Shown: positions 54,477 to 62,361 of the stretch, piece by piece | Position numbering within the stretch: position 1 is the stretch's first letter | How the letters are laid out: each line of letters begins with the position of its first letter | From: Pseudomonas sp. R37(2017) | GTDB lineage: Bacteria; Pseudomonadota; Gammaproteobacteria; Pseudomonadales; Pseudomonadaceae | Direction of reading: 5' to 3' | DNA: 64,000 nt | Assembly: GCF_002113375.1 (NCBI RefSeq) | Contig: NZ_NEHO01000006.1 | Location: 62,001 to 126,000, forward strand | The notes under the pieces: model-generated | Told to the model about the DNA's origin: nothing | Databases searched by the model: none | Seen by the model: only the letters and a program-made list of their open reading frames with translations | Program-made: the position numbers and the translations under genes

Positions 54477-56861
54477 ATGACTTCCTTGAGTACTCATCAC
54501 CAGGACAAGGCGACGTTCCTCGAGCGCCTGATCTTCAACAACCGCCCGGCAGTGATCACGATCTGCCTGCTGGTCAGTATCTTCCTGTTCTGGCAGGCGA
54601 CGCTGATTCGTCCGTCCACCAGTTTCGAAAAAATGATCCCGCTGGAGCATCCCTTCATCCAGAAGATGATGGAGCACCGCAACGATCTGGCGAACCTGGG
54701 CAACACCGTGCGGATCTCGGTGGAAGCCACCGATGGCGACATATTCTCCAAGGAGTACATGGAGACCCTGCGCCAGATCAACGACGAAGTGTTCTACATC
54801 TCCGGTGTCGACCGTTCCGGCCTCAAGTCGCTGTGGAGCCCGAGCGTGCGCTGGACCGAAGTGACGGAAGAGGGCTTCGCCGGCGGTGAGGTGATCCCGC
54901 AAAGCTACAACGGCTCCCAGGCCAGCCTCGATTTGCTGCGCAACAACGTGCTCAAGTCCGGTCAGGTCGGGCGCCTGGTGTCCAACGACTTCAAGTCGAG
55001 CATCGTCGATATCCCATTGCTGGAGTCCTACCCGGACCCGCAAGACCAGGGCAAGCTGCTGGCGCTGGACTATCGCCAGTTCTCCCACGAGCTTGAAGAC
55101 AAGATCCGCACCAAGTTCGAAACACAGAACCCGAATGTGAAAATCCACATCGTCGGATTCGCCAAGAAAGTCGGTGACCTGATCGACGGCCTGGTGATGG
55201 TGGTGATGTTCTTCGGCATTGCCTTTGTCATCACCCTGATCCTCCTGCTGTGGTTCACCAACTGCCTGCGCAGTACCGTCGCGGTGTTGAGCACGACGCT
55301 GGTGGCGGTGATCTGGCAACTGGGCTTGATGCACTTCTTCGGTTTCGGGCTCGATCCTTACTCGATGCTGGTACCGTTCCTGATCTTCGCCATCGGTATT
55401 TCCCACGGTGTGCAGAAAATCAACGGGATCGCCCTGCAATCGAGCGAGGCGGACAACGCCTTGACGGCGGCGCGTCGCACTTTCCGTCAATTGTTCCTGC
55501 CGGGGATGATCGCGATCCTCGCCGATGCCGTGGGTTTCATCACGCTGCTGATCATTGATATCGGCGTGATTCGTGAGCTGGCCATCGGTGCGTCCATCGG
55601 TGTGGCGGTGATCGTGTTCACCAACCTGATCCTGCTGCCAGTGGCGATTTCCTATGTCGGCATCAGCAAGCGTGCCGTGGCCCGCAGCAAGAAAGATGCA
55701 ACCCGTGAACATCCGTTCTGGCGCCTGCTGGCGAACTTCGCCAGCGCCAAGGTTGCACCGGTTTCCATTCTGCTGGCGCTGATCGCCTTTGGCGGCGGCC
55801 TCTGGTACAGCCAGAACCTGAAGATCGGCGACCTCGACCAGGGTGCCCCGGAGCTGCGTCCGGACTCGCGCTACAACAAGGACAACAACTTCATCATCAA
55901 CAACTACTCGACCAGTTCCGATGTGCTGGTGGTGATGGTCAAGACCAGGTCCGAGGGGTGCTCGCGCTACGAAGCCATGGCGCCGATCGACGAGTTGATG
56001 TGGAAGATGCAGAACACCGAGGGCGTGCAGTCGGCGATATCCCTGGTGACGGTGTCCAAGCAAATGATCAAGGGCATGAACGAGGGCAACCTGAAATGGG
56101 AAACCCTGTCGCGTAACCCTGATGTGCTGAACAACTCCATCGCCCGCGCTGACGGCCTGTACAACAACAGCTGCTCCCTGGCGCCGGTGCTGGTGTTCCT
56201 CAACGATCACAAGGCCGAGACCCTGGATCGCGCGGCGCATGCGGTGCAGGAGTTCGCCAGGGAAAACAACAAGGAAGGCCTGGAGTTCATCCTCGCTGCC
56301 GGTAACGCCGGGATCGAAGCCGCCACCAACGAAGTGATCAAGAAGTCCGAGCTGACCATCCTGATCCTGGTGTACATCTGCGTCGCGGTGATGTGCATGA
56401 TCACCTTCCGCTCGTGGGCGGCGACCTTGTGCATCGTGCTGCCGCTGGTGCTGACATCGGTACTTGGCAACGCCCTGATGGCCTTCATGGGCATTGGCGT
56501 GAAAGTGGCGACCCTGCCGGTCGTGGCACTTGGCGTGGGGATTGGCGTGGACTACGGCATCTACATCTACAGTCGTCTGGAAAGCTTCCTGCGTGCCGGC
56601 CTGCCGCTGCAAGAGGCGTACTACCAGACCCTGAAGTCCACCGGCAAGGCGGTACTGTTTACCGGTCTGTGCCTGGCCATCGGTGTGTGCACCTGGATCT
56701 TCTCGGCCATCAAGTTCCAGGCCGACATGGGGCTGATGCTGACCTTCATGCTGTTGTGGAACATGTTCGGTGCGCTGTGGCTGTTGCCGGCACTGGCACG
56801 GTTCCTGATCAAGCCGGAGAAGTTGGCGGGGCAGAAGGGCAATTCGTTGTTCGCCCACTGA
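54477..56861 (+). CDS. MMPL-family RND transporter
   Basis: Inner-membrane RND permease of 794 aa with twelve predicted helices in two homologous halves: helix 1 near 22-42, a periplasmic domain, a helix bundle at about 235-400 (VVMFFGIAFVITLILLLWF; FGFGLDPYSMLVPFLIFAIGISHGVQ), then a second periplasmic domain and the bundle at 620-785 (VGIGVDYGIYIYSR is the matching motif). It is the MMPL/SSD class, related to hopanoid and lipid exporters rather than multidrug HAE1 pumps; no membrane fusion protein or outer-membrane factor gene is next to it. Its partner is the BNR-repeat protein. Confidence 0.88.
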   Translation: MTSLSTHHQDKATFLERLIFNNRPAVITICLLVSIFLFWQATLIRPSTSFEKMIPLEHPFIQKMMEHRNDLANLGNTVRISVEATDGDIFSKEYMETLRQINDEVFYISGVDRSGLKSLWSPSVRWTEVTEEGFAGGEVIPQSYNGSQASLDLLRNNVLKSGQVGRLVSNDFKSSIVDIPLLESYPDPQDQGKLLALDYRQFSHELEDKIRTKFETQNPNVKIHIVGFAKKVGDLIDGLVMVVMFFGIAFVITLILLLWFTNCLRSTVAVLSTTLVAVIWQLGLMHFFGFGLDPYSMLVPFLIFAIGISHGVQKINGIALQSSEADNALTAARRTFRQLFLPGMIAILADAVGFITLLIIDIGVIRELAIGASIGVAVIVFTNLILLPVAISYVGISKRAVARSKKDATREHPFWRLLANFASAKVAPVSILLALIAFGGGLWYSQNLKIGDLDQGAPELRPDSRYNKDNNFIINNYSTSSDVLVVMVKTRSEGCSRYEAMAPIDELMWKMQNTEGVQSAISLVTVSKQMIKGMNEGNLKWETLSRNPDVLNNSIARADGLYNNSCSLAPVLVFLNDHKAETLDRAAHAVQEFARENNKEGLEFILAAGNAGIEAATNEVIKKSELTILILVYICVAVMCMITFRSWAATLCIVLPLVLTSVLGNALMAFMGIGVKVATLPVVALGVGIGVDYGIYIYSRLESFLRAGLPLQEAYYQTLKSTGKAVLFTGLCLAIGVCTWIFSAIKFQADMGLMLTFMLLWNMFGALWLLPALARFLIKPEKLAGQKGNSLFAH

Positions 56862-56878
56862 TAGACCGCTAGAACAAC

Positions 56879-56910
56879 AAAGCCGCAACTCGGGTTGCGG
56901 CTTTTTTTAT
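56879..56910 (+). terminator. Rho-independent terminator of the BNR-protein/RND operon
   Basis: AAAGCCGCAAC / GTTGCGGCTTT (56879-56889 and 56894-56904, loop TCGG) followed by TTTTTAT, 18 bases after the RND stop. Confidence 0.9.
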
Positions 56911-56934
56911 ACCTCGAATTTCACTCCAACCCTT

Positions 56935-57024
56935 TGTGGGAGCGAGCCTGCTCGCGAAAGCGGAGTGTCAGTCGACAGGGATTTGGCTGGCAGACCGCAT
57001 TCGCGAGCAGGCTCGCTCCCACAT
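56935..57024. repeat. REP doublet after the RND operon
   Basis: TGTGGGAGCGAGCCTGCTCGCGAA at 56935-56958 and TTCGCGAGCAGGCTCGCTCCCACA at 57001-57024 are exact complements. The spacer starts GCGGAGTGTCAGTCGACAGG. Confidence 0.9.
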
Positions 57025-57038
57025 GGGGTGTTCAAAGG

Positions 57039-57758
57039 TCAGGAAGGATCGCTGCCCAGCACCACATTCAGCGCACTGCGCGCATCATCGAGTTGCACCA
57101 GGGTCGCATGTCGTGCGCCCAGGGCGTCGCGGTTTTCGATGGCGGTCAGGATCGCCTTGTGCCGGGGCAGCGCCAGTTCGTGCAGGTTCGGCCGCTGGTT
57201 CGAGTGCTTCAAGGCTTCGGCGATGGCCACCGAGAGCATGTTGCACAGGTTGGCGAGCAAATCGTTGTGCGTTGCATCGGCAATGCGACTGTGGAAATCC
57301 AGGTCCGGCTGCAATAGCGCCTCCGGCGTCGGGGCGGCTTCCATGCGCTGGTAGGCTTCACCAATGGAGGCAATATCCGCCTCAGTGGCGAATTGCGCGG
57401 CGAGGGCGGCTGCGGCCGGTTCGATGATGCTGCGTACGCTGGTCAGCAGGTCGAAAAACTGATTCTGCGGACTGCTTTGCATCAACCAGTGCAGCACGTC
57501 CGGGTCGAGCATGTGCCAGTCCTTTCGCGGCTTGACCACAGTGCCGACCCGCGGACGGGAGTACACCAGGCCCTTGGCAACCAGTACCCGGGTGGCTTCG
57601 CGCAGCACCGGCCGGCTGACCGCATATTCTTCGCACAACAGCGCTTCGGCAGGCAGTTTGTCGTCTGGCAGGAAGCGTCCCGAGACGATCTGCATGCCCA
57701 GTTCCTGGACGATGCGCGAGTGCATGCTTTTGCGGTCGGAGGGTTTGCGGTAATCCAT
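57039..57758 (-). CDS. FadR-subfamily GntR transcriptional regulator
   Basis: 239-aa regulator: winged HTH (about 10-75: SRIVQELGMQIVSGRFLPDDKLP, LLCEEYAVSRPVLREATRVLVAKGL) and an FCD ligand-binding domain with the metal-ligand pattern DLDFHSRIADATHN and RHKAILTAIENRD. Such regulators sense sugar acids or their keto derivatives in the neighbouring catabolic genes. The ATG at 57758 gives MDYRKPSDRKSMHSR, the start I recall for relatives; ribosome site weak. It lies next to the dehydratase gene, on the same strand. Confidence 0.87.
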   Translation of the reverse strand: MDYRKPSDRKSMHSRIVQELGMQIVSGRFLPDDKLPAEALLCEEYAVSRPVLREATRVLVAKGLVYSRPRVGTVVKPRKDWHMLDPDVLHWLMQSSPQNQFFDLLTSVRSIIEPAAAALAAQFATEADIASIGEAYQRMEAAPTPEALLQPDLDFHSRIADATHNDLLANLCNMLSVAIAEALKHSNQRPNLHELALPRHKAILTAIENRDALGARHATLVQLDDARSALNVVLGSDPS

Positions 57759-57839
57759 GGGAAACGACGCGATCCTGTGCGAATAGGTGTCGCGCATGAT
57801 AGCAGGCGCGACACAATCTTGAGGCAGGTGCAAAACAAT

Positions 57840-57929
57840 TGTGGGAGCGGGCTTGCTCGCGAAGGCGGAGTGTCAGTCAACATGGATGTTGAATGCCAGG
57901 CCGCCTTCGCGAGCAAGCTCGCTCCCACA
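57840..57929. repeat. REP doublet between GntR and dehydratase genes
   Basis: TGTGGGAGCGGGCTTGCTCGCGAAGG at 57840-57865 and CCTTCGCGAGCAAGCTCGCTCCCACA at 57904-57929, spacer GCGGAGTGTCAGTCAACATGG followed by ATGTTGAATGCCAGGC. Confidence 0.9.
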
Positions 57930-57946
57930 GTGATTTACGGTGTGAG

Positions 57947-59683
57947 TCAGTGAGAATGGCGCGGCACTTCAGCTCCACGGCAGCCGACCAGGAAGTCGAA
58001 GTCGCAACCCTGGTCCGCTTGCAATACATGGTCGATGTACAACTGGCGATAACCCCCCGCCAACAATGGTCGGGGTGGCTGCAGGTCGGCCATGCGCGCC
58101 GCCAGTTCGGCGTCCGGGATGTCCAGGTGCAAGCGGCCGCTGGCACAATCGAGTTCGATCCAGTCACCTTCTTTCACGGCCGCCAACGGCCCGCCGGCGG
58201 CGGCTTCAGGGGCGACGTGCAGGACAACGGTGCCGTAGGCCGTTCCGCTCATGCGCGCATCGGAAATGCGCACCATGTCGGTCACGCCCTGGGCCAGCAG
58301 TTTGGCCGGCAGGCCCATGTTGCCGACTTCGGCCATGCCTGGATAACCCTTCGGCCCGCAGTTTTTCATCACCAGGATCGAGTTGGCATCCACATCCAGT
58401 TCCGGGTCGTTGATCCGGGCCTTGTACATGTCGAAGTTCTCGAACACCACCGCACGGCCGCGATGTTGCATCAACTCAGGTGTAGCGGCGGAAGGCTTGA
58501 GCACCGCCCCCAGTGGTGCCAGGTTGCCGCGTAACACGCAGATACCGCCATCGGCGCGGATCGGGTTGTCGAGGGTACGGATCACCTCGTCCTCGCCATA
58601 GATCGGCGCGTCCCTGGTGTTCTCGCCGATGGACTTGCCGTTGACGGTCAGGGCGTTCGGGTTCGGGATCAGGTCGGCTTCACCGAGGCGGCGCAGCACC
58701 GCCGGCAAGCCGCCGGCGTAATAGAACTCTTCCATCAGGAAGCGCCCCGACGGTTGCAGGTCGACAATGGTCGGCATGCCGCGACCGATGCGGGTCCAGT
58801 CATCCAGGTCCAGCTCCACGCCAATGCGCCCGGCGATGGCTTTCAGGTGGATCACCGCGTTGGTCGAGCCGCCGATGGCGGCGTTGACGCGAATGGCGTT
58901 TTCGAAGGCTTCCCTGGTGAGGATCTTCGACAGCTTCAGGTCTTCACGCACCATCTCCACGGCGCGCATGCCGGACATGTGTGCCAGCACATAGCGGCGC
59001 GCGTCCACGGCCGGGATCGCCGCGTTGTGGGGCAGGGAAGTGCCGAGCGCTTCAGCCATGCAGGCCATGGTCGAGGCGGTGCCCATGGTGTTGCAGGTAC
59101 CGGCCGAGCGGGACATGCCGCCCTCGGCCGCGAGGAAGTCATCGATGCTGATGGTGCCGGCCTTGACCTGCTCGCTGAGCTGCCAGACCACGGTGCCGGA
59201 GCCGATGTCCTTGCCCTTGTGCTTGCCGTTGAGCATCGGCCCGCCGGTGACGACGATCGCCGGAACATCGCAACTGGCGGCGCCCATCAGAAGCGCGGGA
59301 GTGGTTTTGTCGCAACCGGTCAGCAGCACCACGCCATCGATCGGGTTGCCGCGAATGGCTTCTTCAACGTCCATGCTCGCCAGGTTGCGGGTGAGCATGG
59401 CGGTAGGGCGCAGGTTCGACTCGCCGTTGGAGAACACCGGAAACTCTACCGGGAAGCCGCCAGCCTCGATCACGCCGCGTTTGACGTGCTCGGCAATCTG
59501 GCGGAAATGCGCGTTGCACGGGGTCAGTTCCGACCAGGTGTTGCAAATGCCGATGATCGGCTTGCCATGGAACTGGTGGTCGGCGATGCCCTGATTCTTC
59601 ATCCAGCTGCGGTACATGAAACCGTTCTTGTCGGCGGTGCCAAACCATTGGGCGGAGCGCAGGGTGGGTTTCTTATCAGACAT
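57947..59683 (-). CDS. IlvD/Edd-family sugar-acid dehydratase (L-arabonate/D-xylonate type)
   Basis: Fe-S dehydratase of 578 aa that converts an aldonate to the 2-keto-3-deoxy acid. Cluster ligands and active-site motifs: CNTWSELTPCNAHF near 48-61, LLTGCDKTTPALLMGAAS near 119-136, GGMSRSAGTCNTMGTASTMACM near 190-210. The family branch with this start (RSAQWFGTADKNGFMYRSWMK) is the L-arabonate/D-xylonate/galactonate type, not dihydroxy-acid dehydratase IlvD. Divergent from the MFS gene; product would feed the GguC-like protein and semialdehyde dehydrogenase on the other side. Confidence 0.92.
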   Translation of the reverse strand: MSDKKPTLRSAQWFGTADKNGFMYRSWMKNQGIADHQFHGKPIIGICNTWSELTPCNAHFRQIAEHVKRGVIEAGGFPVEFPVFSNGESNLRPTAMLTRNLASMDVEEAIRGNPIDGVVLLTGCDKTTPALLMGAASCDVPAIVVTGGPMLNGKHKGKDIGSGTVVWQLSEQVKAGTISIDDFLAAEGGMSRSAGTCNTMGTASTMACMAEALGTSLPHNAAIPAVDARRYVLAHMSGMRAVEMVREDLKLSKILTREAFENAIRVNAAIGGSTNAVIHLKAIAGRIGVELDLDDWTRIGRGMPTIVDLQPSGRFLMEEFYYAGGLPAVLRRLGEADLIPNPNALTVNGKSIGENTRDAPIYGEDEVIRTLDNPIRADGGICVLRGNLAPLGAVLKPSAATPELMQHRGRAVVFENFDMYKARINDPELDVDANSILVMKNCGPKGYPGMAEVGNMGLPAKLLAQGVTDMVRISDARMSGTAYGTVVLHVAPEAAAGGPLAAVKEGDWIELDCASGRLHLDIPDAELAARMADLQPPRPLLAGGYRQLYIDHVLQADQGCDFDFLVGCRGAEVPRHSH

Positions 59684-59771
59684 GATCGATTCTCTTATTG
59701 TATGACTATTTTGTTCGAGGTGAGGCGTAACATAAGCGCAAATTGCAACGTTTGGAAGTGTTGCTGGATAA

Positions 59772-59784
59772 ATAGTATTACTAT
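59772..59784. promoter_or_regulatory. Operator-like palindrome ATAGTATTACTAT
   Basis: A perfect 13-bp palindrome (ATAGTA-T-TACTAT) in the 194-bp divergent region between the dehydratase and MFS genes, with related ACTAT and ATAGTC half-sites nearby (59704-59708, 59785-59790). The likely ligand is the GntR-family regulator at 57039. The rest of the region contains the AT-rich promoter area. Confidence 0.4.
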
Positions 59785-59877
59785 ATAGTCGGCTCAAACG
59801 GAGGGATGGCCCTAGCGAAAGTTTCGCGAGAGGCGGCCCCCGAGGTTCCATAACAACAACAATCGGAGACCGATCTC

Positions 59878-61200
59878 ATGAGCCAGGAACTGCGGCTTAT
59901 CCGTCGCATCACGCTGAAACTGATTCCCTTCCTGATCCTGCTGTACCTGATTGCCTACGTGGACCGTTCCGCGGTGGGCTTCGCCAAATTGCACATGGGC
60001 GCAGACATCGGCCTGGGCGATGCCGCCTACGGTCTCGGTGCCGGGCTGTTCTTCATTGGCTACTTCCTGCTGGAAATCCCCAGCAACCTGATGCTCGACC
60101 GCTTCGGCGCACGGCGCTGGTTCGCACGGATCATGATCACCTGGGGCGCCATCACCATCGGCATGGCCTTCGTCCAGGGGCCGAACAGCTTCTATGTCAT
60201 GCGCTTTTTGCTCGGCGCCGCCGAGGCCGGGTTCTTCCCGGGCGTTCTGTACTACATCACCCAATGGTTCCCGGTGCGCCATCGCGGCAAGATCCTCGGG
60301 CTGTTCATCCTGTCCCAACCCATCGCGATGATGGTCACCGGCCCGGTGTCCGGTGGCTTGCTGGGCATGGACGGCGTGTTGGGGCTGCACGGCTGGCAGT
60401 GGCTGTTCATTGTCATTGGCAGTCCGGCGATCCTGCTGACCTGGCCGGTACTGCGCTGGTTGCCAGACGGTCCGCAACAGGTGAAGTGGATGGACCAGGC
60501 GGAAAAGGACTGGCTCAGTGGCGAGCTGAAAAAGGATCTGGACGCCTATGGCCAGACCCGTCATGGCAATCCGTTGCACGCCCTCAAGGACAAGCGTGTC
60601 CTGCTGCTGGCGCTGTTCTACCTGCCTGTGACCCTGAGCATCTACGGCCTGGGTTTGTGGCTGCCGACCTTGATCAAACAGTTCGGCGGCAGCGACCTGG
60701 TGACCGGTTTTGTCTCAGCGGTGCCGTACATCTTCGGGATCATCGGCCTGCTGATCATTCCACGCAGTTCCGACCGATTGAATGACCGCTACGGCCACCT
60801 CGCCGTGCTTTACGTGCTGGGTGCGATTGGCCTGTTTCTCAGCGCCTGGCTGTCGGTACCGCTGCTGCAACTGGCGGCGCTGTGCCTGGTGGCGTTCGCA
60901 CTGTTTTCCTGCACGGCGGTGTTCTGGACCTTGCCGGGCCGCTTCTTTGCCGGCGCCAGTGCGGCGGCGGGGATCGCCTTGATCAACTCGGTGGGCAACC
61001 TCGGTGGCTACCTCGGCCCGTTCGTGATCGGCGCACTCAAGGAATACACCGGCAACCTGGCTTCGGGGTTGTACTTCCTGTCTTGCGTGATGGTGTTCGG
61101 GCTGATTCTGACTGGCGTCGTCTATCGCCTGCTGGAGCGCAAGCACGTGTTGCCGGCAAATGAGTTTGCGGCGAGTGCGCGTGGGGTGTCCCGTACCTGA
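59878..61200 (+). CDS. MFS transporter (ACS family, sugar-acid symporter-like)
   Basis: 440-aa permease of the anion:cation symporter family (like GudP/GarP and DgoT). Start RRITLKLIPFLILLYLIAYVDRSAVGFAKL is the diagnostic first helix, then FIGYFLLEIPSNLMLDRFGARRW and AAEAGFFPGVLYYITQWFP. It imports hexonate, aldonate or similar acids with protons. The GGAGACC ribosome site precedes the ATG. It is co-directional with the GguC-like and semialdehyde dehydrogenase genes, but a REP doublet lies between them. Confidence 0.88.
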   Translation: MSQELRLIRRITLKLIPFLILLYLIAYVDRSAVGFAKLHMGADIGLGDAAYGLGAGLFFIGYFLLEIPSNLMLDRFGARRWFARIMITWGAITIGMAFVQGPNSFYVMRFLLGAAEAGFFPGVLYYITQWFPVRHRGKILGLFILSQPIAMMVTGPVSGGLLGMDGVLGLHGWQWLFIVIGSPAILLTWPVLRWLPDGPQQVKWMDQAEKDWLSGELKKDLDAYGQTRHGNPLHALKDKRVLLLALFYLPVTLSIYGLGLWLPTLIKQFGGSDLVTGFVSAVPYIFGIIGLLIIPRSSDRLNDRYGHLAVLYVLGAIGLFLSAWLSVPLLQLAALCLVAFALFSCTAVFWTLPGRFFAGASAAAGIALINSVGNLGGYLGPFVIGALKEYTGNLASGLYFLSCVMVFGLILTGVVYRLLERKHVLPANEFAASARGVSRT

Positions 61201-61224
61201 ATCCAAGGGTCACCCCGGATCAAC

Positions 61225-61314
61225 TGTGGGAGCAAGCCCGCTCGCGAATGCGATTGAACATTCAACACTGATGTTGGCTGGTACACCGCTTTCGCGAGCA
61301 GGCTCGCTCCCACA
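61225..61314. repeat. REP doublet within the sugar-acid cluster
   Basis: TGTGGGAGCAAGCCCGCTCGCGAA at 61225-61248 and TTCGCGAGCAGGCTCGCTCCCACA at 61291-61314, inverted. The left copy differs from the right by a few transitions. It separates the MFS gene from the GguC-like gene. Confidence 0.85.
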
Positions 61315-61358
61315 GGAGATCTGCGGTGATTTCAAGTTTTGCTTAAAGGAGAAATTTC

Positions 61359-62351
61359 ATGCGTTTGGTTCAGTTCGAATTGAGTAACGGCGAACGCCGT
61401 GTTGGAGTTGTCGAAGCAGGCCTGGTCCGTGAAGTGCAGGACGTGCGCACCGTTCGCGATCTGGCGCTGGCCGCCATCGAGGCGGGGGCAAGCCTTGAGC
61501 AACAGGTGCAGGGTTTCGGCCTGGGCATCAGTCACGACTATGCCGAACTGTTGACGCAACGGCGCATCCTGCCACCGCTGGATCATCCGGACCCGGCGCA
61601 CATGCTGGTCAGCGGCACGGGCCTGACCCATCTGGGCAGCGCGTCGGCCCGGGACAAGATGCACCAGCAAAGTGGCGACGAAACCGCGATGACTGACACC
61701 ATGCGCATCTTCAAATGGGGTGTGGAGGGGGGCAAGCCGGCGGCGGATGAAGCCGGTGTGCAACCGGAATGGTTCTATAAAGGCGATGGCAGCATCGTCG
61801 TCAGACCAGGCCAGCCGTTTGCGCTGCCGCCGTTTGCCGAAGATGCCGGCGAAGAACCGGAGATCGCTGGCCTGTACGTGGTCGGTCACGATGGCAAGCC
61901 GTACCGACTGGGCTTTGCCGTGGGCAACGAATTCTCCGATCACGTCATGGAGCGCAAGAACTACCTGTATCTGGCTCACTCGAAACTGCGCAGTTGCAGC
62001 TACGGCCCGGAATTGCGAATCGGCGAACTGCCGCAGCATCTGGCCGGTACCAGCCGCATCCTGCGCGACGGCGAAGTGTTGTGGCAGAACGAGTTCCTCA
62101 GTGGCGAGGCGAACATGTGCCACAGCCTCGCCAACCTGGAGTTCCATCATTTCAAGTACAGCCAGTTCCTGCGCCCGGGGGATGTGCACATCCACTTTTT
62201 CGGTACCGCGACCCTGTCCTTCGCCGATGGCATTCGCACCCAACCGGGGGATGTGTTCGAGATCACCCAGGCCGAATTCGGCGCGCCATTGATCAACGGC
62301 ATCGCACCGGTCGCAGCGTCTTTCCAACCCGGCAGCGTCGGCACACTGTGA
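61359..62351 (+). CDS. GguC/AraD1-family protein (FAH-fold)
   Basis: 330-aa protein of the GguC group in the fumarylacetoacetate-hydrolase superfamily. Features: VQFELSNGERRVGVVE start, RILPPLDHPDPAHMLVSGTGLTHLGSA near 68-95, GNEFSDHVMERKNYLYLAHSKLRSCSYGPEL, and GDVHIHFFGTATLSF. FAH-fold enzymes act on 2-keto acids with Mg2+ or Mn2+; in sugar-acid clusters they are proposed as 2-keto-3-deoxy acid dehydratases or similar. Substrate not proven; context suggests the product of the dehydratase. KGSADH follows ten bases on. Confidence 0.85.
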   Translation: MRLVQFELSNGERRVGVVEAGLVREVQDVRTVRDLALAAIEAGASLEQQVQGFGLGISHDYAELLTQRRILPPLDHPDPAHMLVSGTGLTHLGSASARDKMHQQSGDETAMTDTMRIFKWGVEGGKPAADEAGVQPEWFYKGDGSIVVRPGQPFALPPFAEDAGEEPEIAGLYVVGHDGKPYRLGFAVGNEFSDHVMERKNYLYLAHSKLRSCSYGPELRIGELPQHLAGTSRILRDGEVLWQNEFLSGEANMCHSLANLEFHHFKYSQFLRPGDVHIHFFGTATLSFADGIRTQPGDVFEITQAEFGAPLINGIAPVAASFQPGSVGTL

Positions 62352-62361
62352 GGCATTACCC

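Noticed and set aside
53226..56888. 1220-codon minus-strand open frame opposite the BNR and RND genes
   Set aside because: Very long but low-complexity (His, Gln, Arg, Asp rich) and antisense to two genes with clear signal peptide, Asp-box repeats and RND motifs; a product of GC-rich codon bias.
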